Origin: an uncultured Panacagrimonas sp.
GTDB lineage: Bacteria > Pseudomonadota > Gammaproteobacteria > Nevskiales > Nevskiaceae
DNA length: 10,540 bases
Reading direction: 5' to 3'
NCBI GenBank assembly: GCA_946481265.1
Contig: CAMLNE010000127.1
Span: 1 to 10,540 of the forward strand
Both the position numbers and the translations under genes were made by a program. Below the pieces are notes generated by a model, which made no database searches, was not told the origin of the DNA, and was given only the letters and a program-made list of their open reading frames with translations. Shown here in pieces: positions 1 to 4,758 of the stretch; positions within the stretch are counted from its first letter, which is position 1; every line of letters starts with the position of its first letter.

Positions 1-484
1 GGCCCTGGTGGCGCTGGGCCGCGCTCGCCGGGCCGGTCTGGTCGAGCAGCTGGTGCGCGCGCGCCAGCTGGTAGAGCACGCGGTCCTGGTTGGCCTGGTC
101 GGGATGCTCGGCGAGCACGCGACGGTAGCCGGCGATCGCGCGGTGGACCTCGGCCGGGTCCACCGCCTCGCCGTTGGCGCTCGCCGCGTCGGCCAGCTGC
201 ACGCGCAGGTCGGAGGCGCGGCGCAGCGATTCGGCGCGCGTGACCGCATCGGGATCGAGCATGAGCAGGCGGTCGTACTGATCGATCGCTGCGCGCGCAC
301 TGGGCCCGACCGGCTCGAGCGTCTCGATCCTCAGCACGGTCGGCGTGCGCACCTGCAGGTAGCCGTTCTCCGACAACCCGTTGCTGTGGGCGACGCGGCC
401 GACCGTGGACGGCGGGTTGTTCGCGGCCTGTGCGGCACCGCAGCTGCCCACCAGTGCCAGCAGGAAGGCGGCGCACCGGTTCAC
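1..484 (-). CDS. Exported TPR-like protein, 3' end outside window (partial)
   Basis: The reading frame starts at a GTG at 484-482 that overlaps the stop of the upstream gene (GTGA), and it runs off the left edge after about 161 codons. The N-terminus, MNRCAAFLLALVGSCGAAQA, is a basic tip followed by a hydrophobic stretch. It could be cleaved after AQA, or at the Cys of VGSC if it is a poor lipobox, so a periplasmic or outer-membrane location is inferred. Residues from about 60 on are helical and repeat-like (AAIDQYDRLLMLDPDA, IAGYRRVLAEHPDQ, RVLYQLARAHQLLDQ), resembling tetratricopeptide repeats. It is third in an overlapping series after nasT and the 576-residue protein and is probably co-transcribed with them. 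No specific function can be assigned. The exported TPR nature is moderately sure. Confidence 0.72.
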   Translation of the reverse strand, partial: MNRCAAFLLALVGSCGAAQAANNPPSTVGRVAHSNGLSENGYLQVRTPTVLRIETLEPVGPSARAAIDQYDRLLMLDPDAVTRAESLRRASDLRVQLADAASANGEAVDPAEVHRAIAGYRRVLAEHPDQANQDRVLYQLARAHQLLDQTGPASAAQRHQG

Positions 485-2211
485 GAGCGGTCTCCTTCGG
501 CGGCGGGCGTGGGCGCCCGCGCACTGTCGTAGTGACGCGCCAGCGCGAAGCGCGCCTCGACCAGGTAGCGCTCGGTCTGGCGCTTGCGCGCGCCGAGCAG
601 GTCGAGCGCGCCGCGCTCGAAGGCCCGCCGCGCGGCGTGCTCGGAAGTCTGCGCCCGCGCCAGCGCGGCCTGCACCGCGTCGCGCAGCTGCGCGCTGGCC
701 GGGACCGCCTCGATGCGCTTCTCGCAGCGCGCGAGTTCATCGCGGAGCAGGCGCGCGCGCCGGTACGCATCGAGCGAGGCGACGAAGCCGTCATCGGCCA
801 GCAGGTATTTCAGGTAGCCGGTTTCAGCCGCGTAGGGCAGGTCGGCCAGCCACACGCGCCAGCCGCTGTGCTCGTCGTTCTGCCCGGCGGCGACGGCATG
901 GGCGGCCAGGCCGCCGGCCACGTGTTCCATGGCCTGCACGAGTTGCGATCGGGCGATCTCGAGCTGGCGGGCGGCGCGCTCGTAATAGCTGTGCGCCTGC
1001 GCGCCCGTGCCGAGCTGGTCGAGCGCCCAGGCGAGGGCGAGTGCGCCTTCCTGTGCGTCCAGGTCGAGCGGGTCGCGGCCGATCAGCTCGGTCCATGGCA
1101 CCAGTGCGCGTTCGAGCGCCTTGCGGCGCGACTTGCCGGGCGTGCGCTCGTTGACCACGCGGGCGGCGATGGCGGCGATGAAGGCCGGGCGGCCGTCGAG
1201 CGCAGGCGAGGGTGCCAGGGTGCCGGCTTCGACAGGCGCCTCGGGAACCAGGAAGGCCCAGCCGAATCCGAGCAGCGCGGCATTGCCCAGCGGACCCGGA
1301 CTGCGGACGCGTGCAAAGGCCTGCAGCGCCGCCTTGCCGTGCCCGGTGCGCAGCCCGGCGTAACCGAGCAGGAGGTTGGCGCGGTCGCGCAGCATCCAGT
1401 CGGCGGCCGTCCTGGCCTTCTGTGCGCCGATGGCCTCGAGCGCCGCGAGATCCTCGGTGCCTGGCGCCGCGTCGACCGCCGCGTTGAAGCTGGCCAGCGC
1501 CGCGGCCGCGCTGGGCGCGCCGGCAGCCCGGCCCGACAGTCGCGCAAGGCTCTCGGCAAGCAGCTCGCCACTGCCCTGGGCCGCGATGCCGCGCGCCTGC
1601 AGCCGGCTGAGCAGGCGCGCCGAGGCATAGGGCCGATCGGCATCGAGCCAGAAGCGCGCGGCACGCTGCCACAGCGTGGCGCCGGCATCGGCGGTGGCCG
1701 TGCGTACGTCCAGCGCGCGGCGGCCGAAGCCTTGCTGCGCCATCGTCACTTCCACGAGCGTCTGCCCGGGCCCGAGCACGATCGCCTGGTCGAGGCGCTC
1801 GACCGCGCGCGGATCGGTGGGCCCGGCGTCGAGCGTGCGTGCGAACAGCTCGAGGCGCAGGCGATGCGGGCCGGGTTCGAGCGGCATCAGCAGCGCCGGG
1901 TGCAGCCCGCCGGCGGCGATGGCCTCCCACTCGGCCTCGCCGTACTCGTAGACGACCGGATCGCGATCGTCCACGCGCAGCGCGATCCGGCGCAGGCGCA
2001 GCGCCTCGTGCCGGCTGCCGACGAAGATGCCGAGCTCGGCTGCCGGCGCCTCCTGGAGCTCGAGCAGGCTGATCCGCGAATCGAGCGCGAGCAGCTGCAT
2101 CGGCAGCAGCGTGTCGGCCGCGGCGGCGCCGCAGACGAACAGCAGGGCGCAGGCAAGGACGGCGGCGGTCCGCGCCCTGGGCCGGGACATCGGGATGGGC
2201 GCGGGCTTCAT
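481..2211 (-). CDS. Exported 576-residue protein of unknown function, possible TPR-like helical repeats
   Basis: The ATG at 2211-2209 overlaps the nasT stop (ATGA), so translational coupling to nasT is likely. The longer open frame upstream is only nasT read out of frame. Residues 1-32 look like a Sec signal peptide: basic MSRPRAR, hydrophobic AAVLACALLFVCGAAAA, and a cleavage site before DTLLPMQLL. Met8 is an alternative start. Residues about 40-170 look beta-rich. The rest is Ala/Leu/Arg-rich and helical (for example YYERAARQLEIARSQLVQAM near 400), consistent with degenerate TPR-like repeats, and the C-terminal 100 residues look like long helices. I recognise no enzymatic motif. The partner downstream is also exported, so the two may form a periplasmic or envelope complex. 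Why they sit behind a nitrate regulator is not clear from the sequence. Confidence 0.8.
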   Translation of the reverse strand: MKPAPIPMSRPRARTAAVLACALLFVCGAAAADTLLPMQLLALDSRISLLELQEAPAAELGIFVGSRHEALRLRRIALRVDDRDPVVYEYGEAEWEAIAAGGLHPALLMPLEPGPHRLRLELFARTLDAGPTDPRAVERLDQAIVLGPGQTLVEVTMAQQGFGRRALDVRTATADAGATLWQRAARFWLDADRPYASARLLSRLQARGIAAQGSGELLAESLARLSGRAAGAPSAAAALASFNAAVDAAPGTEDLAALEAIGAQKARTAADWMLRDRANLLLGYAGLRTGHGKAALQAFARVRSPGPLGNAALLGFGWAFLVPEAPVEAGTLAPSPALDGRPAFIAAIAARVVNERTPGKSRRKALERALVPWTELIGRDPLDLDAQEGALALAWALDQLGTGAQAHSYYERAARQLEIARSQLVQAMEHVAGGLAAHAVAAGQNDEHSGWRVWLADLPYAAETGYLKYLLADDGFVASLDAYRRARLLRDELARCEKRIEAVPASAQLRDAVQAALARAQTSEHAARRAFERGALDLLGARKRQTERYLVEARFALARHYDSARAPTPAAEGDRS

Positions 2212-2867
2212 GACTCGCCCGCCGTGTCGAACAGGTCGGCCGCGGCCAGCATCGTGCGCGCGGCTTCGCCGATGGTGATGCGCCGCGCCATGGCACTGCG
2301 GCGCAGCAGCGTGTAGGCCGCCGCTTCGTCGATCTTGCGCAGCCGCGACAGCATCGACTTGGCGCGCTCCACGTCGCGCCGGTCGGCCAGGCGCGTTCGC
2401 ATCTCCTCGAGCTCGTCGCGCAGCCTCTGGTGTTCGCGAAAGCGCGCCAGGGCGACGTCGAGGATCGACTTGAGACGAATCTCGCTGAGCCCGTCGACGA
2501 TGTAGGTGGTCACGCCGGCGCGCATGGCCTCGGTGATCGCGTCGGCGTCCGCGTTGCGCGCGAAGAAGACGATCGGCCGCGGCAGTTGCCGCGTGATGGC
2601 CGCGCAGTGCTCCAGCACCTGGGGTGCCGGCCGGTCCACGTCGACGAGCACGAGGTCCGGCTCGAGGCGGCGCACCGCCGACAGCAGATCCTCGTCGGCG
2701 CACAAGTGCGCCATTACCTCGTGTCCCGTACCCAGCACGGCCTGGGTGACGAACGCGGTGCGCGTGTCGTCGTCCACCAGCATCACGCGCAGGCTCACCG
2801 CCGGCTCCCGGCCTGCCGGACGGCGTGCCTGCATGCTGTCCCGCGATTCTTCATTGCAGATCGACAT
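2208..2867 (-). CDS. nasT: NasT-type ANTAR-domain response regulator (transcription antiterminator)
   Basis: This 219-residue protein has a receiver-like domain at about 26-140 and an ANTAR RNA-binding domain at about 147-208. The receiver keeps the acidic cluster DDD (32-34) and the phospho-acceptor position D76 in LVLVDVD. The conserved Thr is Ala (FFARNAD), and the usual Lys is replaced by the YIVDGL segment (122-127) typical of AmiR/NasT, so control by partner binding rather than phosphorylation is expected. A short coiled coil (about 143-165) leads into ANTAR landmarks: AK (169-170), AAAYTLLRRSAM (182-193) and IGEAAR (199-204). Family members bind paired hexaloop hairpins in leader RNA and prevent termination in nitrate operons. 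Such hairpins are present upstream of both divergent units here. The start is uncertain: the ATG at 2867 has a poor ribosome site, and Met12 is possible. No NasS gene is adjacent. Confidence 0.93.
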   Translation of the reverse strand: MSICNEESRDSMQARRPAGREPAVSLRVMLVDDDTRTAFVTQAVLGTGHEVMAHLCADEDLLSAVRRLEPDLVLVDVDRPAPQVLEHCAAITRQLPRPIVFFARNADADAITEAMRAGVTTYIVDGLSEIRLKSILDVALARFREHQRLRDELEEMRTRLADRRDVERAKSMLSRLRKIDEAAAYTLLRRSAMARRITIGEAARTMLAAADLFDTAGES

Positions 2868-2923
2868 CGGTCATGTGCGTCCTGGTTGGTCGGTCCAGCA
2901 GCGTCTTGCGCCGTCTCCTCCAG

Positions 2924-2960
2924 AAAAAAAGCGTCCGTGCTGCGGATGGCAGTGGACGCT
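2924..2960 (-). terminator. Intrinsic terminator (attenuator) in the nasT leader
   Basis: Read on the minus strand, AGCGTCC (2960-2954) pairs perfectly with GGACGCT (2936-2930). The top of the stem can extend through CTGC/GCAG pairs. The stem is followed at once by a run of seven T (2930-2924). It lies 57 bases upstream of the nasT ATG and downstream of the predicted sigma-54 start, so it sits inside the leader rather than at the end of a gene. Its 5' arm is also the loop of the hairpin at 2950-2965, so the two structures cannot form together. Confidence 0.78.
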
Positions 2961-2965
2961 CACTG
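2950..2965 (-). promoter_or_regulatory. ANTAR-type hexaloop hairpin P2 in the nasT leader (antiterminator)
   Basis: On the minus strand, CAGTG (2965-2961) and CACTG (2954-2950) form a 5-bp stem closing the six-base loop AGCGTC. The loop has A at position 1 and G at position 4, as known for ANTAR target hairpins. With one bulged A, two more G-C pairs can be added below. The loop plus the first base of the right arm is exactly the 5' arm of the terminator, the geometry expected of an antiterminator stabilised by NasT. Direct binding is inferred. Confidence 0.6.
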
Positions 2966-3015
2966 TCCTGCGGACCTACCTGTGCTGCGGGCAATCCCTG
3001 CGGACGTCCGCGTTG

Positions 3016-3035
3016 GCCGGGCGGCGTTGCCCGGC
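3016..3035 (-). promoter_or_regulatory. ANTAR-type hexaloop hairpin P1 in the nasT leader
   Basis: On the minus strand, GCCGGGC (3035-3029) pairs fully with GCCCGGC (3022-3016) around the six-base loop AACGCC, again with A first and G fourth. It begins about 7 bases after the start predicted from the sigma-54 promoter at 3053-3068. It lies 50 bases upstream of P2, which is a long linker for a paired ANTAR target; the linker holds the 12-base palindrome GCGGACGTCCGC (3000-3011). On the plus strand the loop would be GGCGUU and would not fit. Confidence 0.52.
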
Positions 3036-3052
3036 TGATCCGTCACCGGGAT

Positions 3053-3068
3053 TGCCAAAGCCGTGCCA
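3053..3068 (-). promoter_or_regulatory. Sigma-54 (RpoN) promoter of the nasT operon
   Basis: The minus strand reads TGGCACGGCTTTGGCA. The -24 element TGGCACG is a perfect consensus match, GG and GC are separated by the required 10 bases, and the -12 element is TGGCA instead of TTGCA. The predicted start is near 3042, just before hairpin P1, giving a leader of about 175 bases. RpoN dependence fits nitrogen-limitation control of nitrate assimilation. Confidence 0.66.
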
Positions 3069-3291
3069 TGTCACAGGACGGTGCAGCACGGGGGCCGGCG
3101 CACCGTCACCGCGCACCGACGCACCGGGCGGGCGCAGGACGTCGTATGCGCCACCGGCGCGGGTCCGCGCCGGGACCGTCCACCCTTGCCCCGGGTCACG
3201 CTCGTGGGGCGCGCACCGGATCGACGCACCAGCAGGAGGCGCATTGCGCCGCTTCGAGGCGTCGCGGCGCGGTTCTTCCATGCACGGGATC
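3069..3291. other. Region between the two sigma-54 promoters: repeated GCACC and inverted repeats, no gene seen
   Basis: No credible coding frame is seen. GCACC occurs five times on the plus strand, at 3100, 3113, 3121, 3213 and 3226, and GGTGC once at 3080. These resemble NtrC half-sites, but I see no properly spaced inverted pair. Inverted repeats include GACGGTGC/GCACCGTC (3077-3084 and 3100-3107) and CCGGCGCG/CGCGCCGG (3154-3161 and 3166-3173). This is where a bacterial enhancer-binding protein for both promoters would be expected. Confidence 0.4.
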
Positions 3292-3307
3292 CGGCATGGC
3301 CCTTGCC
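3292..3307 (+). promoter_or_regulatory. Sigma-54 (RpoN) promoter of the porter-nirBD operon
   Basis: The sequence CGGCATGGCCCTTGCC matches the -24/-12 pattern: GGCA with a following G, then 10 bases between GG (3293-3294) and GC (3305-3306), and an intact TTGC. Mismatches are C for T before GG, T for C in the -24 element, and a final C for A/T. The predicted start is near 3318, exactly where the first ANTAR-type hairpin begins, leaving a leader of about 79 bases. Confidence 0.6.
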
Positions 3308-3317
3308 TGAAAGTTGG

Positions 3318-3341
3318 CGCGCGATCAAAGGCGATCACGCG
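3318..3341 (+). promoter_or_regulatory. ANTAR-type hexaloop hairpin P1 in the porter leader
   Basis: The left arm CGCGCGATC (3318-3326) pairs with the right arm GATCACGCG (3333-3341) with one C/A mismatch, closing the loop AAAGGC (A first, G fourth). It lies at or next to the predicted transcript start. The same bases give a direct repeat of GCGATCA (3321-3327 and 3331-3337) at a 10-base interval, so a DNA-binding role cannot be excluded. Confidence 0.6.
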
Positions 3342-3350
3342 TTTCGTTGC

Positions 3351-3368
3351 GCGGCCAACGGCGACCGC
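3351..3368 (+). promoter_or_regulatory. ANTAR-type hexaloop hairpin P2 in the porter leader
   Basis: The left arm GCGGCC (3351-3356) pairs with GACCGC (3363-3368) except for one C/A mismatch, around the loop AACGGC. The loop has A first and G fourth and differs from the P1 loop by one base. The 9-base spacing from P1 is typical of a tandem ANTAR target. No U tract follows. Instead, loop bases 3358-3362 can pair with GCCGT (3391-3395) between the ribosome site and the ATG. Confidence 0.58.
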
Positions 3369-3386
3369 TATCCATCCGCAGGTTCC

Positions 3387-3391
3387 AGGAG
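3387..3391 (+). promoter_or_regulatory. Ribosome binding site of the porter gene
   Basis: AGGAG lies 5 bases before the ATG at 3397. This fixes the porter start and rules out the long upstream in-frame extension. Confidence 0.85.
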
Positions 3392-3396
3392 CCGTC

Positions 3397-4758
3397 ATGC
3401 CCGCTTCACCCGGCGCAACATTGGTCAAAGCCACCCGCATAGAACTGGCGAGTCTCGCCACGCCGCAGATGCGTGCCTTCCACGTGACCTGGATGGCGTT
3501 CTTCGTCTGCTTCTTCGCCTGGTTCGCCTGCGCGCCGCTGATGCCGGTGATCAAGGCCGAATTCGGATTGAGCAAGGACCAGATCGCGAACATCAATATC
3601 GCGGCGGTCGCCATCACCATCCTGGTGCGCCTCGTCATCGGCCCGCTGTGCGACCGCTTCGGCCCGCGCAAGGCCTATGTCGGCCTGCTGCTGGTGGGTG
3701 CCGTCCCCGTGTTCGGCGTCGCGGCGGCGCAGAGCTACGAAAGCTTCCTGTTCTTCCGCCTGCTGATCGGGGCGATCGGCGCAAGCTTCGTCATTACGCA
3801 GTACCACACCTCGGTGATGTTCGCGCCCAATGTCGTGGGCACCGCCAACGCGACCACGGCGGGCTGGGGCAACCTGGGCGGCGGCGCGACGCAGGCGCTG
3901 ATGCCGCTGATCCTCGCCGCGCTGCTGAGCCTGGGCGTGGAGCAGGCGATGGGATGGCGGGTGGCGCTGCTGGTGCCGGGCGTGCTGATGCTGGTGATGG
4001 CCTGGCTGTACTGGAAGTACACGCAGGACAGCCCGGCAGGCAACTACGCCGAGCTGCGGGCCGCGGGCCGGATCGCGGCGGACGGCGGCATCCCCGGCAA
4101 GAAGGTTGGCTGGACCAGCTTCCGGCGCGCCTGCAGCAACTACCGGGTGTGGATGCTGTTCGTCACCTACGGCGCCTGCTTCGGCGTCGAGATCTTCATC
4201 CACAACGTCGCCGCGCTGTACTACGTCGACCGCTTCGACCTCTCGCTCAAGGCCGCCGGCATGGCGGCGGCCAGCTTCGGACTGCTGGCCCTGTTCGCGC
4301 GCGCGCTCGGCGGCATCGTCTCGGACCGCATCGCGCGCCGCCGCGGACTGGACGGTCGCACCCTGCTGCTGTTCGCGCTGATCGTCGGCGAGGGCGTCTG
4401 CCTGCTGTGGTTCGCCCAGGCCGACCGGGTGGTGCTCGCGGTGATCGCGATGATCTGCTTCGGCCTGTTCGTGCACATGGCCTGCGGCGCGACCTACGCG
4501 CTGGTCCCGTTCATCGATCGCGGGGCATTGGGCGGCGTGGCCGGGATCATCGGCGCCGGCGGCAATGTCGGCGCGGTCGCCGCCGGCTTCCTGATGAAGG
4601 GTTCCGCCAGCCTCGAAAGCTGCCTGCTGATCCTCGGCTGCCTGGTGACCGCCTGCGCGGTCTGCGCCCTGGCGGTGCGCTTCAGCACGGAGCACAAGAC
4701 CCGCGAGCGGGAGCTGTACGAACAGGCGGTCGCCGAACGCGGCGCGTTGATTGCATGA
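3397..4758 (+). CDS. narK: NarK/NasA-type nitrate/nitrite MFS transporter
   Basis: This 453-residue integral membrane porter of the nitrate/nitrite porter branch of the major facilitator superfamily brings nitrate, and perhaps nitrite, into the cytoplasm. It has about twelve hydrophobic segments starting at MAFFVCFFAWFACAPL. Both nitrate signature stretches are present: AGWGNLGGG near 155-163 and GAGGNVGAVAAGF near 386-398. Arg78 (LVRLVIGP) and Arg302 (LFARALGG) match the two conserved pore arginines of NarK, and DRFGPRK is the MFS loop 2-3 motif. The first gene of the plus-strand operon, it ends in ATGA overlap with nirB. It lies behind a sigma-54-like promoter and an ANTAR-type leader, so nitrogen limitation and nitrate probably control it. 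Homologues are also named nasA or nrtP; uptake is favoured over export by the assimilatory context. Confidence 0.95.
   Translation: MPASPGATLVKATRIELASLATPQMRAFHVTWMAFFVCFFAWFACAPLMPVIKAEFGLSKDQIANINIAAVAITILVRLVIGPLCDRFGPRKAYVGLLLVGAVPVFGVAAAQSYESFLFFRLLIGAIGASFVITQYHTSVMFAPNVVGTANATTAGWGNLGGGATQALMPLILAALLSLGVEQAMGWRVALLVPGVLMLVMAWLYWKYTQDSPAGNYAELRAAGRIAADGGIPGKKVGWTSFRRACSNYRVWMLFVTYGACFGVEIFIHNVAALYYVDRFDLSLKAAGMAAASFGLLALFARALGGIVSDRIARRRGLDGRTLLLFALIVGEGVCLLWFAQADRVVLAVIAMICFGLFVHMACGATYALVPFIDRGALGGVAGIIGAGGNVGAVAAGFLMKGSASLESCLLILGCLVTACAVCALAVRFSTEHKTRERELYEQAVAERGALIA

Noticed and set aside
430..2316. Plus-strand open frame of 628 codons opposite the 576-residue protein
   Set aside because: The minus strand has a signal peptide, ATGA and GTGA junctions and balanced composition; the plus frame is Arg/Gly/Gln-rich and lacks a good start.
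2990..3056. Perfect 9-base inverted repeat GGCAATCCC/GGGATTGCC as an RNA helix
   Set aside because: The 3048-3056 arm overlaps the -12 element of the minus-strand promoter and lies upstream of the predicted start, so it would not be transcribed with the other arm. A DNA role or chance remains.
3246..3279. Hairpin GCGCCGC/GCGGCGC (3246-3252, 3264-3270) followed by GGTTCTTCC as a plus-strand terminator
   Set aside because: The T content is too low and it lies upstream of the predicted promoter, so there is no transcript to terminate.
3313..3359. Alternative 10-bp pairing of GTTGGCGCGC (3313-3322) with 3349-3359 (one bulge), competing with both porter-leader hairpins
   Set aside because: If transcription starts near 3318, half of the left arm is absent from the RNA. 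It would matter only for a transcript starting further upstream.
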